This document shows positions 8,635 through 17,467 of a DNA stretch of 64,000 nt, piece by piece (within the stretch, counting starts at the first letter, position 1; every line of letters starts with the position of its first letter). This stretch comes from Phyllobacterium trifolii (GTDB taxonomy: Bacteria; Pseudomonadota; Alphaproteobacteria; Rhizobiales; Rhizobiaceae): contig NZ_JACHXN010000009.1 in assembly GCF_014192095.1 (NCBI RefSeq), positions 124,001 through 188,000 on the forward strand, written 5' to 3'. A model generated the notes under the pieces. The model did no database searches and was not told the DNA's origin. It saw only the letters and a program-made list of their open reading frames with translations. Made by a program: the position numbers and the translations under genes.

Positions 8635-10128
8635 TTACGCGTTGCCTGTCGCGGCGCGGACAAGAATTTCGGCATTCAGGTGCGAGCGCTCAAAGATACC
8701 GGCCGACAATCCTTCACGCATCACAAGCACGCGATCCGACATGCCGAGGACTTCCGGCAATTCCGACGAGACCATGATGATGCTGAGGCCTTCGCCGGCG
8801 AGTTCGCTGATGAAGGCGTGGACCGCAGCCTTGGATCCAATGTCGATGCCCTTGGTCGGTTCATCAAGGATAAGGATCTTCGGCTGCGTCGCCAGCCATT
8901 TGCCGATGACGACCTTTTGTTGATTGCCCCCGGACAAGGTACCTACCGGCACGGAAAGAGCGGCAGCGCGCAAGTCGAAACGCTCGGCATATTTCCGTGC
9001 AAGAGCGAACTCCTCCGCCGCGCGCAAGAAACCTGAACGGGAAGTTCGCGTCAGTGAGGGCAACGAAATGTTCTGATAGATCGGGAGCTGCAATACCGCG
9101 CCATGGCGGCCGCGTTCCTCAGGCACGTAGACGATGCCGGCTTTGATGGCATCGCTCGGCGAGCCGATTACGATCTCGTTGCCGTCCAGCTGAAGAGTGC
9201 CGCCGGATGGTTTTGTGACGCCAAAGAGCGACTGGCAGATTTCCGAGCGGCCTGCGCCGACAAGACCGTAAATCCCGAAAATCTCGCCCTTCCTGAGGGC
9301 AAAGCTGATGTCGCGAAACTCGGTCGGATGCGTGTAGTTCTCGACCGAAAGCACCGTCTCGCCGAGCGGAATGTCGACTTTCGGGAAGGCATGTTCGATC
9401 GAACGGCCGACCATGAGCTTGACAATCTCATCCTGTCCGACACCGGCAAGCGCGCCGCTGCCAACCGCCTTGCCATCGCGGAAGACCGCATAATGATCGG
9501 CGATCTCATAGACTTCATCGAATTTGTGGCTGATGAACAGGATGGCCTTGCCCTGGGCTTTCAGGCGCTTGACGATCTGGAACAGGTCATCGACCTCCTT
9601 GCGCGATAGCGCGGCGGTTGGCTCGTCCATGATGACAATGCGCGCATCGACGGAGAGCGCCCGGGCAATGGCCACGAGATGGCGCTGGGCGATCGAGAGA
9701 TCCTTCAGGCGCACACGCGGATCGATATTGCTTTCCAGGGAATGGAGCAGGGCCAGCGCGCGCGCGTTGACTGCTTTCCAGTCGACCATGCCGAGCCTGG
9801 TTTTCGGCGCATGGCCGAGAAAGATATTTTCGGCGACCGACAGTTCATCGAAAAGCACCGTCTCCTGATGGATTGCGGTGACACCGAAATCGATAGCATC
9901 CTGCGCATTGGCAAAGACTACCGGCTTGCCATCGACCTGGACTTCACCCTCGTCGGACTCGTAAATGCCGGTGAGAATCTTGACGAGCGTCGACTTGCCC
10001 GCACCATTTTCGCCGATCAGCGCCGTCACCCGGCCCGGGAACAACGCGATGTTGACATCGTTCAATGCCTTCACGCCGGGAAACGACTTGGAGATGCCAC
10101 GCATCTCGAGGAGAGGCGTTTCTGACAT
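8635..10128 (-). CDS. rhaT: RhaT, rhamnose ABC transporter ATPase (two nucleotide-binding domains)
   Basis: Sugar-type ABC ATPase with two fused NBDs (497 aa). NBD1 has Walker A GENGAGKST, a signature-like LSIAQRHLVAIARAL and Walker B IVIMDEPTAAL. NBD2 has the degenerate Walker A GLVGAGRSE, signature LSGGNQQKV and Walker B ILILDEPTKGID, as in the RbsA/XylG group. The start MSETPLL at 10128 matches where the conserved domain begins; an ATG at 10155 would add nine residues and neither has a clear ribosome-binding site. A strong hairpin with a T-run separates it from rhaS, which should lower its expression relative to the binding protein. Confidence 0.9.
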   Translation of the reverse strand: MSETPLLEMRGISKSFPGVKALNDVNIALFPGRVTALIGENGAGKSTLVKILTGIYESDEGEVQVDGKPVVFANAQDAIDFGVTAIHQETVLFDELSVAENIFLGHAPKTRLGMVDWKAVNARALALLHSLESNIDPRVRLKDLSIAQRHLVAIARALSVDARIVIMDEPTAALSRKEVDDLFQIVKRLKAQGKAILFISHKFDEVYEIADHYAVFRDGKAVGSGALAGVGQDEIVKLMVGRSIEHAFPKVDIPLGETVLSVENYTHPTEFRDISFALRKGEIFGIYGLVGAGRSEICQSLFGVTKPSGGTLQLDGNEIVIGSPSDAIKAGIVYVPEERGRHGAVLQLPIYQNISLPSLTRTSRSGFLRAAEEFALARKYAERFDLRAAALSVPVGTLSGGNQQKVVIGKWLATQPKILILDEPTKGIDIGSKAAVHAFISELAGEGLSIIMVSSELPEVLGMSDRVLVMREGLSAGIFERSHLNAEILVRAATGNA

Positions 10129-10179
10129 TGGCTCGGGCAGGGTAATCTGGTTCATCAAATATACCGGAAGGGAAAAAAT

Positions 10180-10202
10180 GCCCGGCAGAAAATCTGCCGG
10201 GC
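10180..10202 (-). terminator. Intercistronic hairpin between rhaS and rhaT
   Basis: A perfect 10-bp stem (GCCCGGCAGA / TCTGCCGGGC) with a 3-base loop, followed in the minus-strand direction by ATTTTTTCC. It has the form of a partial rho-independent terminator and mRNA stabiliser placed just after the gene for the binding protein, as seen in other ABC import operons. Confidence 0.85.
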
Positions 10203-10221
10203 TGGTCACGAGACGTACGGA

Positions 10222-11220
10222 TCAGAATATCTTGGAGAACTGATCGATGTTCTTGGCGTCATAAACGAATGGATCGGCCATGGCTGCTTCGCCATTATCG
10301 CCGACCTTGATTTTGCCCATGCGTCCGGCTGCAATTTCGCTGCCGGGAGCACCATCCGTCTCACCCTTGACGAGGCGGTAGGCGATCTGGGTTGCCGAAT
10401 AGCCGAGGTCGATCGGGTTCCAGATGGCGAATTCCTTGGTCGCACCAGACTTGATCGCGCCGGCCATTTCGGAAGGAAGGCCAAGACCTGTTACATAGAC
10501 GTCGCCGATCTTCTTGGCATCGGCCACGGCCTGCGATGCGGCAAGGACGCCGACCGTCGTCGGGGCGACGATGACTTTCACATTCGGCTGCGAGGTCAGA
10601 AGGCCCTGTGCTTCGCGGTAGCTCTTGTCGGATAGGTCGTCACCATAGACGGTCGTCACGAGATTGAGGCCCGGGAAATTCGGCAGTTGCTTCTTCATCT
10701 CCTCGATCCAGGTATTCTGGTTGGTCGAGGTTGTCGTTGCGGAAAGAATGGCGAAATCCCCCTTGCCGTCCTTGAGATGATCGGCGGCGAGCTGCAGGCA
10801 CATCTTGCCGATCAGCTCGTTCGACGATGGATTGAGATGCATGATGCGGCCATCCTTGGCGACAGCGGAATCCCAGGAAATGACCTTGATGCCGCGCGCC
10901 ATGGCCTTCTTCAGCGCCGGGATGACAGCGTCAGGATCATTGGCGGAAATCGCGATTGCATTGACGTTCTGCGCGATCAGCGCGTTGATGACCTCGATCT
11001 GGCCTTCCGCCGTCGTCGATGTCGGACCGGTGTAGATGACCTCAACGCCGCCGAGCTCTTTGGCAGCTTCCTGCGCGCCCTTGTTGGCCGCTTCGAAGAA
11101 GCCGTTGCCGAGCGATTTGACGACAAGGCCGATTTTGACCGTATCGGCGGCGTACGCCTGCGATGCGAGCATGGCAAAGGCGAATGCCGATCCCAATGCG
11201 AGTTTCTTCAAAAGTTTCAT
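10222..11220 (-). CDS. rhaS: RhaS, rhamnose-binding periplasmic protein
   Basis: Periplasmic substrate-binding protein of the ribose-binding type (332 aa). The N-terminal signal MKLLKKLALGSAFAFAML ends near AYA-AD, and the mature part begins VKIGLVVKSLGNGFFEAAN, typical of peripla_BP_4 proteins. The ATG at 11220 follows GGGAGGA at ideal spacing, so the longer frame upstream is not used. This is the rhizobial RhaS transporter component, unrelated to the E. coli RhaS regulator. Confidence 0.94.
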   Translation of the reverse strand: MKLLKKLALGSAFAFAMLASQAYAADTVKIGLVVKSLGNGFFEAANKGAQEAAKELGGVEVIYTGPTSTTAEGQIEVINALIAQNVNAIAISANDPDAVIPALKKAMARGIKVISWDSAVAKDGRIMHLNPSSNELIGKMCLQLAADHLKDGKGDFAILSATTTSTNQNTWIEEMKKQLPNFPGLNLVTTVYGDDLSDKSYREAQGLLTSQPNVKVIVAPTTVGVLAASQAVADAKKIGDVYVTGLGLPSEMAGAIKSGATKEFAIWNPIDLGYSATQIAYRLVKGETDGAPGSEIAAGRMGKIKVGDNGEAAMADPFVYDAKNIDQFSKIF

Positions 11221-11270
11221 TGTCTGTCCTCCCAGAGATTGAACCGTATTGTTGGTCGACACCGTTTCGG

Positions 11271-12080
11271 TCACGCGACGGAAACGGAATTCCTAGATTT
11301 TTCCTGATTGACGTTTGCGATGATGAGTTTAACGCCCGCGTCCTCCACCATTTTCCGGTCCGCATCCGAAATGCCGTCATCGGTGATGATGGTGGCAACG
11401 CGTTGCAACGGACAGAGGATGAGGCTCGAGCGGCGAGCAAACTTGGTCGAATCGACGAGCAGGACGAGCTCATCGGCCTGATTGATCAGTTTCTGCTCGC
11501 CCTGGATGATCAATGCATCGGACTCCATGACCCCGAACGGCCCGACGCCCTGCGAGCCCATGAACATGCGCTTTCCGTAGAAATTGCGCGTCACATCATT
11601 GTCGAAGGGCGAAAGGATGATGCTTTGCTCGCGGTAGATCGCCCCGCCGGGCACAGTGACCGAACTCTTGGAATTCTTCACCAGATGCTCGGCAATGGCG
11701 AATGAATTGGTCATCACCTGCAATCGCCGCGACGCTAGGAAATGCACCATCTGGAATGTTGTCGTGCCACCATTGATGATGATGGCGTCGCCTTCTTCAC
11801 ACAGCGCAACGGCCTCGCGGGCGATGGCGCGCTTTTTGTCGGCGTTTTCCGATTCGGAAACGTGGAAATGCCGGCCGGCGAGGGGTGTCAATTGCGGTGG
11901 ATGCACGGCTTCGGCGCCCCCACGCACCCGGCGCAGCTTGCCTTTGACATGCAGCGAGGCAATGTCACGGCGGATCGTTGCTTCCGACGCTTCCGTCAGT
12001 TCGGCAATGTCCTGAATGGTGATGACCGGCTTTTCCTGAACAGCGCTCAGAATGATGCGGTGGCGCTCACGCTCGTGCAT
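11271..12080 (-). CDS. rhaR: RhaR, DeoR-family regulator of rhamnose catabolism
   Basis: DeoR-type repressor (269 aa). The N-terminal helix-turn-helix includes ITIQDIAELTEASEATIRRD, followed by a sugar-phosphate-sensing domain with INGGTTTFQMVHFL. It is the first gene of the transporter strand and divergent from rhaD, as in the R. leguminosarum locus where RhaR represses the operons (family knowledge). AGGAG precedes the ATG at 12080. The 221-bp divergent region contains three copies of TGATTGA that could be its operators. It is not related to E. coli RhaR, an AraC-family activator. Confidence 0.92.
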   Translation of the reverse strand: MHERERHRIILSAVQEKPVITIQDIAELTEASEATIRRDIASLHVKGKLRRVRGGAEAVHPPQLTPLAGRHFHVSESENADKKRAIAREAVALCEEGDAIIINGGTTTFQMVHFLASRRLQVMTNSFAIAEHLVKNSKSSVTVPGGAIYREQSIILSPFDNDVTRNFYGKRMFMGSQGVGPFGVMESDALIIQGEQKLINQADELVLLVDSTKFARRSSLILCPLQRVATIITDDGISDADRKMVEDAGVKLIIANVNQEKSRNSVSVA

Positions 12081-12128
12081 GCTTGTTCTCCTCTTGTGAC
12101 AATCTATGGCGCAAAAACATCGCGAGTG

Positions 12129-12208
12129 TCAATCAACTTCAGTCAAATAGTTTCATACTGCACTGCACAATAGTAAGTTTGTGATTGAAATTGACCGTTT
12201 ATGATTGA
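12129..12208. promoter_or_regulatory. Candidate RhaR operator region (three TGATTGA copies)
   Basis: The heptamer TGATTGA occurs at 12182-12188 and 12202-12208 as direct repeats 20 bp apart, and as its complement TCAATCA at 12129-12135. All are within the rhaR-rhaD divergent promoter region. DeoR-family repressors often bind spaced direct repeats. Assigned by pattern only. Confidence 0.45.
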
Positions 12209-12301
12209 CAACAAAATGCGATCTGCTCCATAGCTAGACGCAAATAAGCAGCTGCCGGACGATCTGTCCTGCGCTGGCAATTGACTTTTCGGGAGGCGAA
12301 T

Positions 12302-14398
12302 ATGGCAGACAAGGTCCAACTTCTGGATAATCGTTGGGATGATCAAAAGGCCTCTGGTCTGGATGAGCCGGGCAAGCTGCTTTATCGTTCCAATCTGCTG
12401 GGTGCTGACAAACGCATCACCAATTACGGTGGTGGCAATACTTCCGCGAAAGTGATCGAAACCGACCCGCTGACCGGAAAGCCAGCAAGGGTACTCTGGG
12501 TCAAGGGGTCGGGCGGCGATGTCGGCACGATCAAGCTCGATGGTTTTGCCACGCTCTATATGGAAAAGCTGGAATCGCTGAAGTCCATCTACAACGGCGT
12601 CGAGGACGAGGATCGCATGGTCGGCTTCCTGCCGCACTGCACCTTCAATCTCAATAGCCGCGCAGCATCCATCGATACGCCGCTGCACGGATTTGTGCCG
12701 TTCAAACATGTCGATCATATGCACCCCGATGCGATCATCGCCATTGCCGCGTCGAAGAACTCCCGCGAACTGACGCAGGAAATCTTCGGCGACGATATCG
12801 GCTGGCTGCCATGGCGTCGTCCCGGTTTCCAGCTCGGTCTCGATCTTGGCGCCTATGTGGCTGCGCATCCAAATTCCAAAGGTGTCGTGCTCGAAAGCCA
12901 TGGTCTCTTCACCTGGGCCAATGACGCCAAGGAATGTTATGAACTGACGCTGGACATCATCAACAAGGCGATCGTCTGGTTCGATCAGAAAACGGCCGGG
13001 AAAGCGGCCTTTGGCGGGGAGGTTACCAAAAGTCTGGGTCCCTCCGAACGACGTGCTATTGCGGCAAAATTGATGCCGGAAATTCGCGGGAAAATCGGCG
13101 TGTCGGAGCGCAAGCTTGGTCATTTCGATGATCAACCGGCAGTGCTCGAATTCGTCAACTCGAGCAACCTGCGCCCTCTCGCGGCCCTCGGCACGAGCTG
13201 TCCGGACCATTTCCTGCGCACGAAAATTCGGCCGCTCGTCCTCGACTTCGATCCGGCAAACCCGGACGTGGATGCGGTAGCCGCATCGCTCGACAACGCG
13301 CTGGAAGCATATCGCGCCGACTACGCCCGTTATTACAATGATTGCAAGCACGACAATTCGCCGGCTATGCGCGACCCCAACCCGGTGATTTTCCTCATTC
13401 CCGGCGTCGGCATGCTGTCCTTTGCCAAAGACAAGGCGACCGCGCGCATCGCGGGCGAGTTTTACGTCAACGCGATCAACGTCATGCGCGGCGCTTCATC
13501 GGTCTCCGAGTATCAAGGCCTGCCCGAACAGGAAGCCTTCGACATCGAGTACTGGCTGCTCGAGGAAGCCAAGCTTCAGCGCATGCCGGAACCCAAGTCA
13601 CTGGCTGGCCGGGTGGCTTTCGTCACCGGTGGCGCCGGCGGTATCGGCCGGGCGACGGTGGAACGGCTTTTGGGCGAGGGCGCCTGCGTGGTGCTTGCCG
13701 ACATTGATGCTGAAGCACTGAAGAGCGCGCATGACGACTTCGCCAAACGCTATACAGCGGATGGCGTACGCAGCGTTCAGTTGAACGTGACGGATGAGGC
13801 AGGGGTGATCGCCAGCTACGCCGACGCTTCCGTGGAATTTGGTGGCGTCGACATTCTCGTTTCCAATGCGGGCATTGCATCCTCGGCGTCAATCGAGACG
13901 ACCGAGCTTTCGATGTGGACCCGCAATATCGATATTCTTGCAACGGGCTATTTCCTCGTCTCGCGCGAGGCGTTCCGGCTGTTCCGCAGGCAGAAGATTG
14001 GTGGCAACGTCGTCTTCGTCGCCTCGAAGAACGGCCTGGCCGCGTCGCCCAATGCGAGCGCCTATTGTGCTGCCAAGGCCGCGGAAATCCATCTGGCCCG
14101 CTGTCTGGCACTGGAAGGCGCTGAAGGTGGCATTCGCGTCAATACGGTCAACCCCGACGCGGTACTGCGGGGCTCGAAAATCTGGAACGGCGAATGGCGT
14201 GAGCAGCGCGCCGCCTCGTCCAATCTGCAGGTTGACGAGCTCGAGGAACACTATCGCAAGCGTTCACTGCTGAAGCTCAATGTGCTGCCGGAAGACATCG
14301 CTGAAGCAATATATTTTCTTGCCTCGGATGCATCCGCCAAATCGACTGGTAATATCATCAATGTCGATGCGGGCAACGCGCAGAGCTTTACGCGTTAG
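12302..14398 (+). CDS. rhaD: RhaD, bifunctional rhamnulose-1-phosphate aldolase/lactaldehyde dehydrogenase
   Basis: Two-domain enzyme of 698 aa. The N-terminal half is a class II (zinc) aldolase of the adducin fold, with NYGGGNTSAKV and the metal-site region VDHMHPDA, expected to split rhamnulose 1-phosphate into dihydroxyacetone phosphate and L-lactaldehyde. The C-terminal part (from about residue 430) is a short-chain dehydrogenase with TGGAGGIG and the catalytic SAYCAAK, presumably oxidising or reducing lactaldehyde. GGGAGGCG precedes the ATG at 12302. The fusion is characteristic of rhizobia and some other soil bacteria. rhaI follows 16 bp downstream. Confidence 0.95.
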   Translation: MADKVQLLDNRWDDQKASGLDEPGKLLYRSNLLGADKRITNYGGGNTSAKVIETDPLTGKPARVLWVKGSGGDVGTIKLDGFATLYMEKLESLKSIYNGVEDEDRMVGFLPHCTFNLNSRAASIDTPLHGFVPFKHVDHMHPDAIIAIAASKNSRELTQEIFGDDIGWLPWRRPGFQLGLDLGAYVAAHPNSKGVVLESHGLFTWANDAKECYELTLDIINKAIVWFDQKTAGKAAFGGEVTKSLGPSERRAIAAKLMPEIRGKIGVSERKLGHFDDQPAVLEFVNSSNLRPLAALGTSCPDHFLRTKIRPLVLDFDPANPDVDAVAASLDNALEAYRADYARYYNDCKHDNSPAMRDPNPVIFLIPGVGMLSFAKDKATARIAGEFYVNAINVMRGASSVSEYQGLPEQEAFDIEYWLLEEAKLQRMPEPKSLAGRVAFVTGGAGGIGRATVERLLGEGACVVLADIDAEALKSAHDDFAKRYTADGVRSVQLNVTDEAGVIASYADASVEFGGVDILVSNAGIASSASIETTELSMWTRNIDILATGYFLVSREAFRLFRRQKIGGNVVFVASKNGLAASPNASAYCAAKAAEIHLARCLALEGAEGGIRVNTVNPDAVLRGSKIWNGEWREQRAASSNLQVDELEEHYRKRSLLKLNVLPEDIAEAIYFLASDASAKSTGNIINVDAGNAQSFTR

Positions 14399-14414
14399 GT
14401 CTCGGGAGGACATC

Positions 14415-15707
14415 ATGGCTGAGCTACATATTTCCGGTGAACTGATTGCGGCCGAAAACGACCGGCTGCTCGCGGCACACAAGAGCGACTACGAGGCGCT
14501 GGGCACGCATCTTACGCGGCGCAACATCGACATCGACGCGATCACCAGCAAGGTCGCGGAATTTTTCGTCGCTGTACCCTCGTGGGGTGTTGGCACGGGC
14601 GGAACACGCTTTGCACGCTTTCCTGGCATAGGCGAGCCGCGCGGCATCTTCGACAAGCTCGACGATTGCGCGGTGATCCAGCAACTGACGCGGACAACAC
14701 CCAATGTGTCGTTGCATATCCCATGGGACAAAGCCGATCCCAAACATCTGAAGGCCCATGCCGACGCGCACGGTCTTGGTTTCGATGCAATGAATTCCAA
14801 CACGTTCTCCGATGCGCCCGATCAGGCACATTCCTATAAATATGGATCGCTCAGCCATGTGAATGCGGCGACGCGGACACAGGCGATCGAGCACAACATC
14901 GAATGTATCGAGATCGGTGCAGCGATTGGCTCGAAAGCCCTGACCGTGTGGATAGGCGATGGTTCCAATTTTCCGGGACAGAGCAACTTTGCCAAAGCCT
15001 TCGAGCGTTATCTCGCATCAATGTTGGAGATATATAAAGCACTGCCGGATGATTGGCGTATCTTCTCCGAGCACAAGATGTATGAGCCGGCTTTCTATTC
15101 GACGGTGGTGCAGGATTGGGGGACAAACTATCTCATCGCGCAGACGTTGGGGCCGAAAGCCTACTGTCTTGTCGATCTTGGCCATCATGCCCCGAATACC
15201 AATATCGAGATGATCGTTTCGCGGCTGATCCAGTTCAAGAAACTTGGCGGCTTCCATTTCAACGATTCCAAATATGGCGATGACGATCTCGATGCCGGGT
15301 CAATAGATCCCTATCGCCTGTTTCTCGTCTTCAATGAACTTGTCGATGCGGAAGATCGCGGCGTAGAAAACTTCCACCCCGCCCACATGATCGACCAGTC
15401 GCACAATGTCACCGATCCGATTGAAAGCCTGATCTCAAGCGCCAATGAAATTCGCCGGGCCTACGCCCAGGCGCTGCTCGTGGATCGAAAGGCATTGAGC
15501 GCTTATCAGGATGAAAACGATGCGCTGATGGCTTCCGACATATTGAAGCGAGCCTACCGCACCGATGTCGAACCAATCCTCGCCGAGGCTCGTCGACAGT
15601 CGGCTGGAGCGATCGATCCTATTGCCACCTATCGCAAGAGTGGTTACCGCGAATTGGTTGGTAAAGAACGACCGCTAAGCGCCGCTGGCGGCGGCGGAAT
15701 AATTTAA
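14415..15707 (+). CDS. rhaI: RhaI, L-rhamnose isomerase (430-aa type)
   Basis: Xylose-isomerase-like TIM-barrel enzyme that converts L-rhamnose to L-rhamnulose. At 430 aa it matches the shorter Pseudomonas stutzeri/rhizobial class rather than E. coli RhaA. Metal-binding segments are visible: HKMYEPAFYS, DLGHHAPN and HFNDSKYGDDDLDAG. The ATG at 14415 follows GGGAGGA; the longer open frame starts inside rhaD and is not used. A terminator hairpin follows the gene. Confidence 0.94.
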   Translation: MAELHISGELIAAENDRLLAAHKSDYEALGTHLTRRNIDIDAITSKVAEFFVAVPSWGVGTGGTRFARFPGIGEPRGIFDKLDDCAVIQQLTRTTPNVSLHIPWDKADPKHLKAHADAHGLGFDAMNSNTFSDAPDQAHSYKYGSLSHVNAATRTQAIEHNIECIEIGAAIGSKALTVWIGDGSNFPGQSNFAKAFERYLASMLEIYKALPDDWRIFSEHKMYEPAFYSTVVQDWGTNYLIAQTLGPKAYCLVDLGHHAPNTNIEMIVSRLIQFKKLGGFHFNDSKYGDDDLDAGSIDPYRLFLVFNELVDAEDRGVENFHPAHMIDQSHNVTDPIESLISSANEIRRAYAQALLVDRKALSAYQDENDALMASDILKRAYRTDVEPILAEARRQSAGAIDPIATYRKSGYRELVGKERPLSAAGGGGII

Positions 15708-15729
15708 GCCAACTACTTCAATCATAAAG

Positions 15730-15766
15730 CAAGGGCTGCGCTTCATCGCGCGGCCCTTTTGTTTTT
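15730..15766 (+). terminator. Terminator after rhaDI
   Basis: Hairpin AAGGGC-T-GCGC / GCGC-G-GCCCTT with a short loop, followed by TTTTGTTTTTT. It separates the rhaDI operon from the downstream transporter cluster. Confidence 0.85.
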
Positions 15767-15795
15767 TGAATTGACAGGCCCATCAGCATTTGTTC

Positions 15796-15837
15796 TTATT
15801 CTACTATAAAACACTATAATCCATTATTATAGAATAA
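15796..15837. promoter_or_regulatory. AT-rich nested inverted repeats before the SBP gene
   Basis: Two nested palindromes lie just upstream of the binding-protein gene. The outer one is TTATTCTA (15796-15803) with TAGAATAA (15830-15837); the inner one is CTATAAT (15814-15820) with ATTATAG (15826-15832). They probably form the promoter/operator of the operon, perhaps for the IclR regulator encoded downstream. Confidence 0.5.
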
Positions 15838-15852
15838 CAAAGGGAACCCGTC

Positions 15853-17382
15853 ATGAAATCATTGAAGCTCGCACTCCTTCTTGGTTCAGCGCTGATTGCT
15901 CTTGGCGCATCCGCTTTCGCTCAGACAAAAGGCGGGGTCGTCAATGTCGCCACGATCGGCGAACCGCCCACACTCGATGCCATGGCATCGACAGCGGATC
16001 TCGTCGGCATAGTCTCGCAGCATATATTCGAAACCCTCTACACGTTCGACAAAAACTGGAACGTCACACCACTTCTCGCTGCCAGTCTTCCCGAAGTTTC
16101 AGCCGACGGCAAAGTCTACACCATAAAGCTTCGCACCGGCGTCAAGTTCCATGACGGCACGGATATGGATTCGACCGACGTCGTTGCTTCGTTAAAACGC
16201 TGGACCGAAGTTGCCTCGCGCGGCAAGCAGACCGCCTCGATGATCGCTTCGATCGAAGCTGTCGATCCCGCCACTGTCAAAATCACGCTCACCGCACCTT
16301 ATGCCCCGCTCGTTTCGCTGCTGGCTTTCAACAATGCCGCCGCGATCATTCTCCCCAGTGAGAAGCAGCAAAACCCGATGACCGATCCGGTTGGTACGGG
16401 GCCGTACATGCTGAAGGAGCGCAAGGCTGACCAGTATATCCAGCTGGCACGTTTCGACGGCTACAAATCACCCGAAGGCGACGAAAACGGCTATGGCGGT
16501 GCCCGTCATCAATATCTCGATGAAATCCGCTTTGTTCCTGTACCGGACGCCAATACACGTGTCGAAGGCGCAGTTTCGGGTCAGTTCGACTACGTCGACA
16601 GCCTGCCGGTCGAAGCCTATGACCGGCTGAAGGACCAGAAAACGACTGAAGCCGTATTGCTCAAGCCATTCGGCTGGCCGGTCTTCGTCATGAACACCAG
16701 CATGGGCATCACCAAGAACCAGGACATCAGACTGGCCATTCGCGATTCGCTCAGCATGGAAGACATGATGGCAGCGGCCTTCGGCAGTACGGATTTCTAT
16801 TCGCTCAATCCGTCGATGTATCCCGACGGCTATAGCTGGAAGACCGATGCGGGCACCGAGGGCGCCTACAACGTCGCCGACCCTGAAAAGGCTGCCGAAC
16901 TGATGAAGAAGGCCGGCTACAACGGCGAACCGATCCGCATCCTGACCAGCCGCCAATATGAATTCCACTACAAGATGGCGCAGGTTGCGGCCGAGTACCT
17001 GAAAGCTGCGGGCTTCAAGGTAGATATGCAGGTCGTGGACTGGGCAACACTGACCCAGCGTCGCGCCGACCCGAAACTCTGGGATATTTATATCAGCCAC
17101 AGCCCCTTCCTGCCGGAACCGGCTCTGATTGGTGCCATGTCGACCAGCGCGCCCGGCAATTGGGATACCCCCGCCCGCAAGGCGGCTGTCGATGCGTTTA
17201 ACTCTGAAGTCGATCCAAACAAGCGCGTCGCACTTTGGGCCGAAGTACAGAAGGTGATCTATGCCGAAGTACCGATCATCAAGATCGGCGATTTCAACGC
17301 GCTCTCGGCCAAGTCGCCAAAGCTGGAAGGGTTCACGCCAGCGCCATGGCCCTATTTCTGGAACGTATCGCTGAAGCAATAG
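15853..17382 (+). CDS. ABC transporter substrate-binding protein, family 5 (peptide/opine/nickel type)
   Basis: Periplasmic binding protein (509 aa) with signal peptide MKSLKLALLLGSALIALGAS ending near AFA-QT. The SBP_bac_5 features are the N-terminal ATIGEPPTLDAMAS, the LRTGVKFHDGTDMDSTDVV block and a C-terminal lobe ending in the WNVSL region. It is the first gene of a cluster with two permeases, a hydrolase, a RidA protein and, past the IclR gene, a PLP enzyme and a fused ATPase. The ligand is unknown; context suggests a small acylated compound or peptide-like molecule rather than oligopeptides. Confidence 0.88.
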   Translation: MKSLKLALLLGSALIALGASAFAQTKGGVVNVATIGEPPTLDAMASTADLVGIVSQHIFETLYTFDKNWNVTPLLAASLPEVSADGKVYTIKLRTGVKFHDGTDMDSTDVVASLKRWTEVASRGKQTASMIASIEAVDPATVKITLTAPYAPLVSLLAFNNAAAIILPSEKQQNPMTDPVGTGPYMLKERKADQYIQLARFDGYKSPEGDENGYGGARHQYLDEIRFVPVPDANTRVEGAVSGQFDYVDSLPVEAYDRLKDQKTTEAVLLKPFGWPVFVMNTSMGITKNQDIRLAIRDSLSMEDMMAAAFGSTDFYSLNPSMYPDGYSWKTDAGTEGAYNVADPEKAAELMKKAGYNGEPIRILTSRQYEFHYKMAQVAAEYLKAAGFKVDMQVVDWATLTQRRADPKLWDIYISHSPFLPEPALIGAMSTSAPGNWDTPARKAAVDAFNSEVDPNKRVALWAEVQKVIYAEVPIIKIGDFNALSAKSPKLEGFTPAPWPYFWNVSLKQ

Positions 17383-17394
17383 CGCAGGCGCAAC

Positions 17395-17427
17395 GGTCGC
17401 GGGCCGGGGATGTGCCGGCCTGCGACC
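17395..17427 (+). terminator. Intercistronic stem-loop after the SBP gene
   Basis: Strong GC-rich hairpin: GGTCGC-G-GGCCGG pairs with CCGGCC-T-GCGACC around a 7-base loop. There is no T-run, so it is more likely an mRNA-stabilising element that raises binding-protein expression over the permeases than a full terminator. Confidence 0.6.
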
Positions 17428-17467
17428 ATAATTCAGTAACCGCCGCAAGAAAGAACGATCCGACCAT

